The notes under the pieces were generated by a model. The model saw only the letters and a program-made list of their open reading frames with translations. It was not told where the DNA came from and ran no database searches. DNA of 64,000 bases, taken from CBDFLD01 sp965249005 (lineage in GTDB: Bacteria; Acidobacteriota; UBA6911). Shown here piece by piece: positions 25,393 through 34,780 of this stretch. Location of the stretch: contig CBDFLD010000015.1 of NCBI GenBank assembly GCA_965249005.1, positions 286,915-350,914 of the forward strand, written 5' to 3'. Numbering within the stretch: position 1 is the first letter of the stretch; each line of letters starts with the position of its first letter. Both the position numbers and the translations under genes were made by a program.

Positions 25393-27838
25393 ATGGCAAC
25401 CTGGACCGAACTCCCGGGAAAAGTCAGAGTCTATATCGGTGCAATCGTTCTACTCGCGATTCCAATCGCTGTCATAGCTATTAGAGACGTAAGCACGGGA
25501 GATTATCCGCACTCGGAGCAACACTCTTACTACTGGCTGATTCTCACCGCGATAACACTTGTAACCGTTCCTGTCTTCATTTTCCTGCCCAGTGTATCAA
25601 CAACAGTCGGCATTGGAGACGCATTTGTCATTTGCATCTCAATGATGTTCGGGCCATCTCCGGCAGTTGTTGCAAACATTCTATATATTACTTTCCAATC
25701 GATTCTCTTGCGACACAAACACAATATCATCATGCATCGTGCGGTCTTCAACGTTTCGTCGGCCGTGCTAAACGTCTGGCTTTATAGCCGAGTTTATCAG
25801 CTGCTGAATCCTAGTGGGTCGCCTCAACTCGAAGACATGATAGTCCCGACGTTTGGTTTGGCCTTATCATTTTTCGTTTCAAATTCCTGCATGGTTGCGA
25901 CAGCAATAGGACTTTCAACCGGCACGAACATATTGGACTTCTGGTATCAGAACTACAGATTTCTCTTTTTAGACTTTCTCGTTTCGGCGTCAGCAGGCGC
26001 GTTCATTACTCTGTTCTCCGAATTCAACCTGGTAGCCCCGATCCTTGTCGCGCCCTTCGTTGGGGCGGTCTGGGGCATCAACAAGATTAACAAAGCCAAA
26101 ACGATTGAAGCGGAGCAGCACCTGAAGGAACAAGAGCAGCTCTACCTGCGAACCGTTGAATCTCTAGCTCTTGCGGTAGACGCGAAGGACCAAACGACGT
26201 ACGGCCACATTCGCAGAGTTCGGGCGTATGCGATGGGCCTCGCTCGCCACTCCGGCATCACTGACCTCAATGAGCTAATGGCAATCGAGACCGGCTCATT
26301 GCTGCACGACATCGGGAAGCTCGCCATCGACGACTATATCCTCAACAAGCCGGGTAGACTCAGCAAGCAAGAATTCGAGTAGATGAAGATGCATGCACCC
26401 GCCGGAGGTGAGATATTGGAGCAGATTCAATTCCCTTTTCCGGTGGCGCAGTACGTCCGGTACCATCACGAACGTTGGGATGGAAGTGGCTATCCAGACG
26501 GTCTCAAACGCGAGGAAATTCCACTTGGCGCACGGATTCTTGCCGTTGCCGACGCGTTCGACGCGATTCGCTCCTCCAGACCATACAAGATGGCGTTTGG
26601 GATTGAAGATTCGATTGACTTGCTCAAGGCACAATCGGGAACCATGTACGATCCGAGCCTCGTGGAGTTGTTCGTCGAAAACATAGATGAGCTCGAGGCA
26701 TCGGCCGAGGCAGCATCGCAAGACGTGCCCCAGCTGTCGTTCCGGCAGTACTTTGAAAAAGTCGATCGAGCGCTGACCACCGAGCAAGCGTCGGTAAACC
26801 ATTCCATTCTCCCCCACAGCGCCTCCGTGGAGTTGGTATCGTTGTACGAGTTTTGCAACAGCCTGGGAAAGCACCTTGAAATGGCCGATATACTGCCGAT
26901 TCTTTCTCGTCGACTCAAACGAATGCTGCCCTTCAGCACTTGCGCGTTCTTCCTCAACAAGGGCGACGACTCGCTGCAAGCAAGATTCGTCACCGGTGAC
27001 TTTGCAGACCAGCTAAGAAACCTCACCATTGGGTTGGGAAAGGGAATTAGCGGTTGGGTGGCCGCCTATCGAAAACCCATGGTCAATACAGGTCCCGCGT
27101 TGGAGTTCCAAGAAATCGAAGGTGATTTTACCTCTCTCACCGATGCCCTCATCGTACCGCTACTCGCCGGCGGTGAATGCATCGGGACTCTCTCTGTACG
27201 CCAAAGCTCCAGTCTTTTACTCGCAGGCCCATCTGGCTCTGCTGCAGAGCGTTGCCCGACAGGCGGGTCCGTTGATAGCGGAGGCCAAAACCCGAGCAAA
27301 CGCCCCTTCGCCTCAGGAAATCCTCGAACCTGTCACACGAACCTATCGCGCAAACTACCTATGGGTCGCCGGGTCCCAGATGCTGGCCACAGCGGAAAGG
27401 GCTTCGTCGCCCTTGTCCCTTCTTTCCTTGGAACTGAAGAACCTGACCTATCTCGTCAGTCTTTACGGAGTTCACGCCGGGGACACGATCCTGCAAAAGG
27501 TCTCCGAGATCCTCAAGGGTGACCTGCGAGAGACTGACATTCTGGTGAGATTTGGAAACGAAGGTTTCGTTGCGTTGCTGCCCGGTGTGGGCAAAGACCA
27601 GGCAAAACGATACGCATTGCGCCTGCAACAACTAATCCGTAGCGCCTCGATTGGCAATGTGGTTGGGCAAAACTTGTTCATCACCACAGAAGCAGCTGTC
27701 GGATCCTTCCCTGAGGACGGCTCCACAATCTACGAGCTTCTGGAATCTACAAAGCACTCGATTGTCGAGAGGGTCGGATCGATGCAGAAAGAAATCGAAG
27801 ACGCGGACAAAAATATTCTGGAGTTCCCTCCGCGCTGA
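25393..27838 (+). pseudogene. Membrane HD-GYP / GAF / GGDEF-like protein, broken by amber codon and frameshift
   Basis: Read through its lesions, this is a single ~815-residue regulator. It has about 6-7 membrane helices (residues 15-235), then an HD-GYP phosphodiesterase domain (HIRRVRAYAMGLARHSG, LLHDIGKLAI, YHHERWDGSGYPDGLKREEIPLGARI), a GAF domain (ISGWVAAYRKPMV) and a degenerate GGDEF domain (LLSLELKNLTYLVSLYG, then RFGNEGF instead of GGDEF). A TAG at 26380-26382 replaces one codon between LSKQEFE and MKMHAP inside HD-GYP. A two-base loss in a CT repeat near 27187-27196 shifts the frame before LYAKAPVFYSQ. HD-GYP domains degrade c-di-GMP. The separate pieces run 25393-26382, 26383-27522 and 27029-27838. 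Confidence 0.85.
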
Positions 27839-27858
27839 CGGTTCTTGCCGCCTCGATG

Positions 27859-29601
27859 CTACCGGGATGCGCTTCGAGAATCACGAAACTCTCGGAAGTC
27901 CAGATAGCACCCATGTCGTTTCAGGAAGACGAGCGTTCTCGAGTAATCTGCGTCCGCGACACCAATCAGCTTGAACGCGCCTCGATATCGGCCCTTGGCC
28001 TCCTTCAACGCAATCCGGATTGTCTCTCGGACACAGCTGGAATCGATCTCTCGTTTGAGAAAAGGCTCCTTAACGATTTCTTCGAAGGTGCCCTCACGCC
28101 GAACTAGCCGACGATACATCCACGCCGGATCCCGAAGCCTTGGCGACTCGTCCGTTCCGGAACTCACCTCCTTGATCTCATCGGGCAACAAGGCCGACTT
28201 CATCATCGATCCGGAGCAGAAGTAATATGACCGGCGGACTGCGTTCTCCAGTTCACGAATGTTCCCTGGATATGGATAGCGGCATAGTAACTCAAGGGCT
28301 TCTTTCGAGAATCTCTTCGCCTGTCCTTGCTCTGTCCTCGCTACCTGTCTCGAGAAATGCTCGATGAGTAAAGGAATGTCCTCTGACCTCTCGCGTAAAG
28401 GCGGCACCCAAATCTCGATGGCGTTGAGTCTATAGAACAAGTCTTGACGAAACTCGCCCTTCTTGGCTGCGATCCGGAGATTTCGGTTCGTGGCGGCCAA
28501 CACCTGAACGTTCAGCTTCCTGGATCGAGTCTCACCAAGACGGCGGATCTCTCGTTCTTGAAGCACCCGTAGGAGCTTGCCTTGTAATCCGCCCGTAAGA
28601 TTCCCGACTTCGTCGAGGAAAACAACTCCGCCTTCAGCCGCCTCGAGCAAGCCCATACGATTCTCGAACGCTCCAGTAAAGGCTCCCCGACGATAGCCAA
28701 AGAACTCGCTTTCAGCGATGCTTTCTGAAAGCGATCCACAATCGACGGCAACGAACGGCTGTGCGGCTCGTCGTCCTGTTTGGTGGAGCGCTCTGGCGAT
28801 TAGTTCCTTCCCGGTTCCACTCTCGCCGGTTATCAGAATATCCATTGGAGAAGACGCGGCAAGAGACACCTGCTGGAGCAAGTGCTTGACCGCTTCGCTT
28901 CGGCCCACGATCTCCGGATACTCGCTCTCGAGGTTCCGCGTTTCCTGTAGCTCCAACTTCTCCGATAGCAGTTGCTCGTGCACAAGGGCGTTCTCGATGG
29001 CCAGCGAGGACAAGTGAGAGTATGCGGCAAACAAGCTGATCGTCGATTCATCAATGGACTCGAGCCGATCCGTTCTATCCACATACAACGCGCCAAGAAC
29101 CCTTTCTCCTACCTTCAGAGGAGCACACATGACCGCGCCATTGCCCGACACGCCTTCCTTGCTCAACCTCGGATCTATCGATGGATCTGAACTGACGAAG
29201 GGCTTCCTCCGGTCGCACACGTCCTTGACGATTTTCATGAACGCCCATTCGGGATTCCGCTGCACGAAGCATCCCCGTTCGGATGCACCCGAGAAGACCA
29301 GAGCGCCCGTTTCCTCCTCCCTCAAGAATACCTGCGCGCGCTCGAAGTCAATGGCATTGCACAGCAATCGCACCGTTGTCTCCAGGAGTTGGTCCAGATT
29401 GCGGATTCCGGTGACCGAACAGCTCACGCGGTACAGGATCCTCAATTGATTCTCTGCCATGTTGGTTGCCAGCGCATTCGTGCCGCCGTGGGTTCGCAGC
29501 CGCTGGAGCCGATCTTCACAATCTTCCCGCACCTCCGCACGATCGTTTGACTGACGAAAGGCGTTCCTCATGTTATGGGGGACTAGCCGCTCTAGAGCCA
29601 A
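27859..29601 (-). CDS. Sigma-54-dependent transcription activator, 5' end cut by an IS
   Basis: A GAF-like sensor domain (residues 50-200; NLDQLLETTVRLLCNAIDFERAQVFL) is followed by the AAA+ domain. That domain has Walker A GESGTGKE, the sigma-54 contact loop GAFTGA, Walker B GGVVFLDEV and motif RLNAIEIWVPPLRERSEDIP. A Fis-like helix-turn-helix lies near the C-terminus. The coordinates use the first in-frame TTG. However, the frame stays open back to the border of IS1380-type copy 2 at 29635 (LEHAGTALDELLALERL), so the native N-terminus is probably missing. Regulators of this layout often begin with an FHA domain, which would be the lost part. Targets are unknown. Confidence 0.9.
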   Translation of the reverse strand: MALERLVPHNMRNAFRQSNDRAEVREDCEDRLQRLRTHGGTNALATNMAENQLRILYRVSCSVTGIRNLDQLLETTVRLLCNAIDFERAQVFLREEETGALVFSGASERGCFVQRNPEWAFMKIVKDVCDRRKPFVSSDPSIDPRLSKEGVSGNGAVMCAPLKVGERVLGALYVDRTDRLESIDESTISLFAAYSHLSSLAIENALVHEQLLSEKLELQETRNLESEYPEIVGRSEAVKHLLQQVSLAASSPMDILITGESGTGKELIARALHQTGRRAAQPFVAVDCGSLSESIAESEFFGYRRGAFTGAFENRMGLLEAAEGGVVFLDEVGNLTGGLQGKLLRVLQEREIRRLGETRSRKLNVQVLAATNRNLRIAAKKGEFRQDLFYRLNAIEIWVPPLRERSEDIPLLIEHFSRQVARTEQGQAKRFSKEALELLCRYPYPGNIRELENAVRRSYYFCSGSMMKSALLPDEIKEVSSGTDESPRLRDPAWMYRRLVRREGTFEEIVKEPFLKREIDSSCVRETIRIALKEAKGRYRGAFKLIGVADADYSRTLVFLKRHGCYLDFREFRDSRSASR

Positions 29602-29635
29602 CAGCTCATCCAGGGCCGTCCCGGCGTGCTCTAGT

Positions 29636-31487
29636 CCTTAGTCCAGCGTGATTTTTTGCATGAGGAGGAAGAAAAGCCCTGGAACGTGCGCCGTTACGGG
29701 ATAAAATGCGTTTGATATATTTACAAGACATCCCGAAAGGAGCACATTCCAGGTGAATAAAAGAAACCACAGAATCCTCCTCCGAGACAAGCAAAATCTT
29801 ACACGCCGGTTGGAAAGAAATCAGTTTGAGGACCGGTCCGATCCTATGTTCAAGGACTCCAACACCTACTACGAGATCGCCGAGAGAACGCGCGCCATCG
29901 GATCTGGTGGTATCGGAGCCATTCACAAGCTCGTGTGTAAGCTTGGATTGGACAAAGATATCAACAGAAACATCGTTTTGCTCAAGTACCACTTTCCTTA
30001 CTGGGAATCCGATCATGTACTGAACATCGCATACAACGTCTTGTCGGGTGGAACCTGTCTCGAAGATATCGAGCGGTTGCGCCAGGATGAGACCTACATG
30101 AACGGACTGGGAGCCGAGAGGATTCCGGATCCCACGACGGCTGGAGATTTCCTCCGTCGTTTCGATGAGGATTGGATCTTCGGACTTCAGGAAACCATCA
30201 ATGAAACCCGAACCAAGGTGTGGAAGTTGCAGGATGCTTCCTTCCGGAAGGAGGCCATCATCGACGTGGACGGGACCGTCGCCGGAACCTTGGGGGAATG
30301 CAAGGAAGGAATGGACATTGCCTACAACGGGATCTGGGGTTACGCACCGTTGATCGTGACCTTGGCCAATACGAATGAGGTCCTCTATCTGATGAATCGG
30401 CCGGGCAACCGTCCCTCTTCCGACGGAGCGGCCGAGTGGATGGACCGGGCAATCGATCTGGTGTCGTCGGTGTTTACGAAGGTCTGGCTTCGGGGCGACA
30501 CGGATTTCTCGCTGACGAGAAACTTCGATCGCTGGGACGAGCGGGTTGGTTTTGTCTTTGGTTATGACGCCAAGCCGAACCTGGTCGGGATGGCCGATGC
30601 CCTGCCGGAGAGACAATGGAAACCGCTCGAGCGGCCTCCTCGTTATGAGGTCAAGAGCGAAGAACGGCGCCGTCCGGAAAACGTCAAAGAACAAGTAATC
30701 AAGGAGAGAGAATTCAAGAACATCCGCCTGCAGAGCGAGCAGGTCGCCGAGTTTGACTATCGTCCCGGACACTGTAAGAAAACCTATCGCATGGTTGTGG
30801 TTCGGAAGAACCTCACGATCGAAAAGGGGGAGCACCGGCTGTTTGATGAGGTCCGGTACTTCTTCTACATCACCAACGATCGGGAGATGACGATGGGAGA
30901 AGTGGTCCTTTTTGCCAACGATCGCTGCAACCAGGAAAACGTCATCGGTCAGCTCAAGAGTGGAGTGAACGCCTTGAGGATGCCTTCGGACAGTCTGGTA
31001 TCGAACTGGGCCTACATGGTCATCGCATCGCTGGCGTGGAATCTGAAGGCCTGGTATGGCCTGGTGACGCAGGCGCCGACAGTACGTCGTGATATCTTGA
31101 GGATGGAGTTCAAACGCTTCCTGGTGAACTTTGTGCAAATACCCTGTCAGATTGTAAGAACCGGTCGTCGCCTCGTTTACAGGATATTGGCCTATAGCAA
31201 GCATCTCGAAACCTTTTTGGCGACGTTCGACTATATCAGGCAACTCAGGTTTACTTGAAGGCGCCTCGCCGGCGGGTGAGCCCGTACCCCCGGCGGAGCA
31301 AGAGTGGCGGGCGAAAGGAAGGGCATAACAGAGACAAACAAGATCAAGTGATCCAGACAACCAATGGAAGGTTTGTCTCTTGTGTTTCTCTTTGCTTTCC
31401 CTGTTACGCACAAGGAGCTGAAATCCACGAGATATTCGGAAAAGGCAAACGATTTTCCGAGCGAGCTCATACCTCGCTTATTTTGGG
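29636..31487 (+). mobile_element. IS1380-type insertion sequence, copy 2 (1852 bp, no matching target duplication)
   Basis: The same ends and length as copy 1. The flanking six-mers differ: TCTAGT on the left (29630-29635) and ACTAGG on the right (31488-31493), sharing only CTAG. Copies 1 and 3 have perfect six-base duplications. Copy 2 therefore probably arose by recombination between two copies or by a deletion. Both its flanks are truncated genes read on the minus strand. Confidence 0.9.
29753..31258 (+). CDS. IS1380-family transposase (copy 2)
   Basis: 501 residues, same translated sequence as copy 1 and apparently intact. The upstream untranslated part differs from copy 1 by at least one base (ACATCCCGAAAGGAGC versus CCATCCCGAAAGGAGC). 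Confidence 0.93.
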   Translation: MNKRNHRILLRDKQNLTRRLERNQFEDRSDPMFKDSNTYYEIAERTRAIGSGGIGAIHKLVCKLGLDKDINRNIVLLKYHFPYWESDHVLNIAYNVLSGGTCLEDIERLRQDETYMNGLGAERIPDPTTAGDFLRRFDEDWIFGLQETINETRTKVWKLQDASFRKEAIIDVDGTVAGTLGECKEGMDIAYNGIWGYAPLIVTLANTNEVLYLMNRPGNRPSSDGAAEWMDRAIDLVSSVFTKVWLRGDTDFSLTRNFDRWDERVGFVFGYDAKPNLVGMADALPERQWKPLERPPRYEVKSEERRRPENVKEQVIKEREFKNIRLQSEQVAEFDYRPGHCKKTYRMVVVRKNLTIEKGEHRLFDEVRYFFYITNDREMTMGEVVLFANDRCNQENVIGQLKSGVNALRMPSDSLVSNWAYMVIASLAWNLKAWYGLVTQAPTVRRDILRMEFKRFLVNFVQIPCQIVRTGRRLVYRILAYSKHLETFLATFDYIRQLRFT

Positions 31488-31488
31488 A

Positions 31489-31540
31489 CTAGGGCAAAGA
31501 GGGCAACCGACCAGATAGCGAGGAAGATCCGGAACCACAT
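31489..31540 (-). pseudogene. N-terminal stub of a membrane-anchored protein, cut by IS copy 2
   Basis: Reading leftward from 31540, an ATG preceded by GGGAGG (7-base spacing) starts MWFRIFLAIWSVALFAL, a typical N-terminal membrane helix, and runs into the IS border. If the element and one CTAG are removed, the frame continues as ...FALEHAGTALDELLALERL into the sigma-54 activator. This could be coincidence (one chance in three), given the lack of a matching target duplication. Confidence 0.5.
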
Positions 31541-32019
31541 TGAATAGCCTCCCGAATTATAGTTCTAACTTTACAACCCGTTGGATAGAATCGTCAATCA
31601 GCCGAAGCGCCGCGACATTCAGCAGTCTCTTCCGACAGCCCCCCCGGGGTCCTGGCTCTATCCACAATAGATTCCACCAATAACAAGCTCCGACGGAACC
31701 GGTTAGCCAACCCATTATCAATATTAATCGTCAGCCCGAGTGCGAAGAATTATCATTGTGTCGGCTGGGTCGGATTTTGCTTCTTCGAGCCACAGTCTTT
31801 GGGGGTCACAGCTCAAGAATTCGATTTTGGGGTGATATTGCTTCCCGACTGCTCCGGTTTGAGCAAAAAGCCTAGCTATGAGTCTACGAACAAGTATAAT
31901 CTCTTGTCCTAACCTAGTCTGAATATTGTGCTGGTAGCCCGGCAGGAACCCATCCTTCCGGTTGCGAAGCATAAAAGTCAGGACCGACCGGTTTACTAAA
32001 TCGTTCAGAGGAGGCCCGT
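31541..32019. other. Intergenic region with one dispersed repeat
   Basis: This is about 480 bases between the truncated minus-strand gene and the plus-strand gene at 32020. It contains one copy of the GGGGTCACAGCT repeat (31802-31813). Divergent promoters are expected here. A minus-strand frame of 108 codons (31724-32050) lacks family resemblance and I do not count it as a gene. Confidence 0.5.
31802..31830 (+). repeat. GGGGTCACAGCT dispersed repeat, copy 1
   Basis: GGGGTCACAGCT followed by an A/T-rich stretch. It matches copies at 34687 (plus strand) and 36711 (minus strand). This copy diverges after the core. Confidence 0.5.
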
Positions 32020-32817
32020 ATGAAAAAGGTCGTTCTGCTTGTCGGAGCAATCGCTATCGTCGTCCTGGGTGTGTTGGCTTTTTATGACGGCTTTGATGTG
32101 GTTGAAGTGGAGCTGTCGAAGGCGCCACCGGGTCGGCAAATCGAACCGTCGGATTATTCATCCGAAACCGTGGAAGAGGGACACACGATCTTGAGATATC
32201 CGTTGAGCACGACTTTCGGATTGAAGCCAAACAACGTCGTGCTGGGACTGGGAAGCAAGCTGGGCGGAGATGGCGTTTTCGTCAAAATAGACCGCGACAG
32301 GAGCGAAGACAACGAAGCCACTCTGGTTATTGTCGAGGGCTCTGAATTCTCCAACGGAGTGATAGAGGTAGAAGTAAACGGCAGCGTGTCCTCGAAAGCC
32401 TCTCTACTGACCCGGATGTTCGCGCGAGGGTTTATCGGCATCGCTTTTCGGATCAAAGAGGACATCTCGACCTTCGAGTCCTTCTACATAAGACCCGAAA
32501 ACGGCCCCACGGATGACCCGGAAAGAAAGACCCACGCGGTGCAGTACTTCTGCTATCCCGATTGGAATTATGCACAGCTTCGTGAAGTCGCGCCGGAACA
32601 GTATGAAGCCGCGGCTCCGATAGCTCCCGGTGTCTGGGAAAAGATGAGAATCGAAGTAAGCGCCAACACGGGCAAGCTGTTCATCAATGATGGTCCCGAA
32701 CCAGTGCTGGCTGTCAGTGATCTGAAACTGGGAAGCAATGCAACCGGGAAAGTAGGTCTATGGGTAGGGATGGGAACAAGCGGATTGTTTCGTGACCTGA
32801 AGATCACCAGACACTGA
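32020..32817 (+). CDS. Signal-anchored protein with possible concanavalin-like fold, unknown function
   Basis: This is a 265-residue protein with an excellent ribosome site (GAGGAGG) and an N-terminal hydrophobic helix (VVLLVGAIAIVVLGVLAFY). It is therefore exported or membrane-tethered. The body, with SEFSNGVIEVEVNG, ARGFIGIAFRIKEDISTFESFYIRPENG, VQYFCYPDWNYAQLRE, WEKMRIEVSANTGKLFINDG and KVGLWVGMGTSGLFRDLKI, has the strand pattern of concanavalin-like jelly rolls as in LamG or DUF1080-type glycoside-binding proteins. No catalytic site is evident. It converges with the sugar-dehydrogenase gene, whose stop is 4 bases away. Confidence 0.7.
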   Translation: MKKVVLLVGAIAIVVLGVLAFYDGFDVVEVELSKAPPGRQIEPSDYSSETVEEGHTILRYPLSTTFGLKPNNVVLGLGSKLGGDGVFVKIDRDRSEDNEATLVIVEGSEFSNGVIEVEVNGSVSSKASLLTRMFARGFIGIAFRIKEDISTFESFYIRPENGPTDDPERKTHAVQYFCYPDWNYAQLREVAPEQYEAAAPIAPGVWEKMRIEVSANTGKLFINDGPEPVLAVSDLKLGSNATGKVGLWVGMGTSGLFRDLKITRH

Positions 32818-32820
32818 AGT

Positions 32821-34671
32821 CTACCTGATCGTCATGTTATCGAGCTCCGTGCCGCCAGGCGACAGTTCGGCAGTGCCCGGCTCGAACCCATTGACATCAA
32901 GTACATAGGCGACGATGTTGGCGTAGGTATCGTCTGGCAGTGAAGCGGGAGCGGCTGGCGGCATGGCCTTGGTATGGTCGTAAAAGGCCCGAACCGACCG
33001 TCCGAACCATGCGTTCTTGAAGTACTCGCCCGCGAGCGGCGTTCCGAACGTACCGTTGGTCATCGTACTGCCATGGCAGACGGCGCAGGTGGAATCGTAG
33101 GCGGTCTTGCCGGCCCGTGCCTGTTCGGTGGTGAACTGCGGTGGCATACCGGCCGCTGTCCCATCGCCTGCCGCAACCGTCTGCGTTTCGTCCGTAGTTT
33201 GCTCTTTGCTTATCTTTCGCTCGTCGGTTGCCGCAGGGCCGCCCTCGCCCTCGTAGGTATAGGCGAGAATCGCCCCCGGATTCTTCACTCTCCATGCCAC
33301 GCCTCCTCCAGGTGCCTCTGCGGGCCCGCGCGGATCGGTCGCGATGTAGATCGTTTCGCCGTCGGGGCTGAAGGCAGTGTCGCGAAAACGGTTCCCGAAC
33401 TGGAAGTAACGGTGAGGGTTGCCCGCTGCGGCCTGTCGCTCGGCTGTGAGCGGCACGACATAAAGCGAGCCGCGCTTGAGCGTCGTGACCAACAGAACGC
33501 CGTCCCAGCCGGGGATTGCTTCCCTCTTTGACTGGTAGTACTCGATGCTGGAAGCGCCAACTGTCGGCCAGCAGAGGAAGTCGACACCTTTGCAAACCGG
33601 GTCGTGGAAATCGTAATCGCTCGGCACCGTGAACATCGTCGCGATGGGTTCCACGAACGGTTTAGTGAAAGCCGACTCTGGCTCGCGAGGCACCGACGGA
33701 TGGATTGCGAGATCGCTGAACCTCAGCTCCGAGCATGGCGTGGAGGCGTCCGCCCAGCGCGCGTATTCATAGGCCATGTTATCTTGACGGCCGGCGACAT
33801 GCGGCCAGCCATAGTTGGCACCCGGCTTGAGAATATTGACCTCGTCATCCGTCTTCGGCCCGTGCTCGGAGGAATAGAGCGTGCCGTCCGGACCGAAGTC
33901 GATGCCCTGCGGGTTGCGGTAACCATAGGTATAGACATGGCTAACAACGCCCGCGAGCCTCGGATTGTCCTCCGGCACGGAACCATCGAGGTTCAGACGC
34001 AGCGATTTGCCCACATAGGCGACGTAATTCTTGTCATCGAGCTCCTCCTGCGTCGGAAGGCGCTGGGCCTCGATGGGGAAGCAATAATTGCCGAGCTGAT
34101 TGTGTCCTTGGTCGCCGATCGTGAAGTAGAGCTTCCCATCCGGACCAAACTTGAGGCGTCCCGCCACGTGGTCGTTGCCGGCAGGCAGGCCGGTGATGAG
34201 GCCGACCGGATCGGACAGCGTCCCATCCGGCTCGTTGTAAGCGAGCCGTACGATCTTGCCGTAAAGGTAGCGATAGCGACTGCTCGCGTGGCTGATATTC
34301 GCATCTGCCCCCTCGCCTTCATCCACAGAGGTGTAGGCGACGTAGACGTAATCGTTGCCAGTTCCCTGCAGCAGTTCCGGGTGCAACGCCATACCCAGCA
34401 GTCCGTCCTGACCGCCGGGCGCGGAAACCTCGTCGATGGTGATCGCCACGGCACGCTCGCCGCTGGTGGGATCGATGCGCGTGACGCGCTTGCCGGTGCG
34501 CTCGGTCACCCACAGCATGCCGTCGGGCCCCAAGGTCAGCTCCCAGGGCCCCGCTAGTCCAGAGACCAGCATACTCTGGCGGAATTGTTTGGTTCCTCGC
34601 ACGGCAGAATCCGGCGCCTCCTGCGCCAGGACCAGCCCGAAGAACACAACAGGCGTCATTAGAATCGACAT
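32821..34671 (-). CDS. Glucose/sorbosone-type quinoprotein dehydrogenase with C-terminal cytochrome c
   Basis: This 616-residue periplasmic protein has a signal peptide ending near LVLAQEA. A six-bladed glucose/sorbosone dehydrogenase propeller follows (residues about 30-480): GLAGPWELTLGPDGMLWVTERTGKRV, HVAGRLKFGPDGKLYFTIGD, YTYGYRNPQGIDFGPDGTLYSSEHGPKTDDEVN, PGANYGWPHVAG. Last comes a cytochrome c domain with the heme motif CAVCH near residue 530 and a methionine-ligand candidate in TKAMPP. It would oxidise a sugar or alcohol with PQQ and pass electrons to its own heme. No PQQ biosynthesis genes are in the window. Confidence 0.9.
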   Translation of the reverse strand: MSILMTPVVFFGLVLAQEAPDSAVRGTKQFRQSMLVSGLAGPWELTLGPDGMLWVTERTGKRVTRIDPTSGERAVAITIDEVSAPGGQDGLLGMALHPELLQGTGNDYVYVAYTSVDEGEGADANISHASSRYRYLYGKIVRLAYNEPDGTLSDPVGLITGLPAGNDHVAGRLKFGPDGKLYFTIGDQGHNQLGNYCFPIEAQRLPTQEELDDKNYVAYVGKSLRLNLDGSVPEDNPRLAGVVSHVYTYGYRNPQGIDFGPDGTLYSSEHGPKTDDEVNILKPGANYGWPHVAGRQDNMAYEYARWADASTPCSELRFSDLAIHPSVPREPESAFTKPFVEPIATMFTVPSDYDFHDPVCKGVDFLCWPTVGASSIEYYQSKREAIPGWDGVLLVTTLKRGSLYVVPLTAERQAAAGNPHRYFQFGNRFRDTAFSPDGETIYIATDPRGPAEAPGGGVAWRVKNPGAILAYTYEGEGGPAATDERKISKEQTTDETQTVAAGDGTAAGMPPQFTTEQARAGKTAYDSTCAVCHGSTMTNGTFGTPLAGEYFKNAWFGRSVRAFYDHTKAMPPAAPASLPDDTYANIVAYVLDVNGFEPGTAELSPGGTELDNMTIR

Positions 34672-34686
34672 AACGTAACGATGTTG

Positions 34687-34714
34687 GGGGTCACAGCTGA
34701 ATATTTACTTTTTC
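34687..34714 (+). repeat. GGGGTCACAGCT dispersed repeat, copy 2
   Basis: GGGGTCACAGCTGAATATTTACTTTT is nearly the same as the reverse complement at 36684-36711. It lies in the 109-base gap between the sugar dehydrogenase start and the deacetylase stop. Confidence 0.6.
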
Positions 34715-34780
34715 CAGTATGCGCTGCTGACTACTCCCGGGGAACCCAAATCCTAGACTATTAAGTCACGGGCTCTTTTT

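Noticed and set aside
27187..27196. Phase-variable CT repeat in the HD-GYP gene
   Set aside because: The tract is only about four units long, too short for typical slippage-driven switching; a simple mutation is more likely.
31724..32050. 108-codon minus-strand frame before the signal-anchored gene
   Set aside because: It overlaps the start and ribosome site of the plus-strand gene and has no recognisable features.
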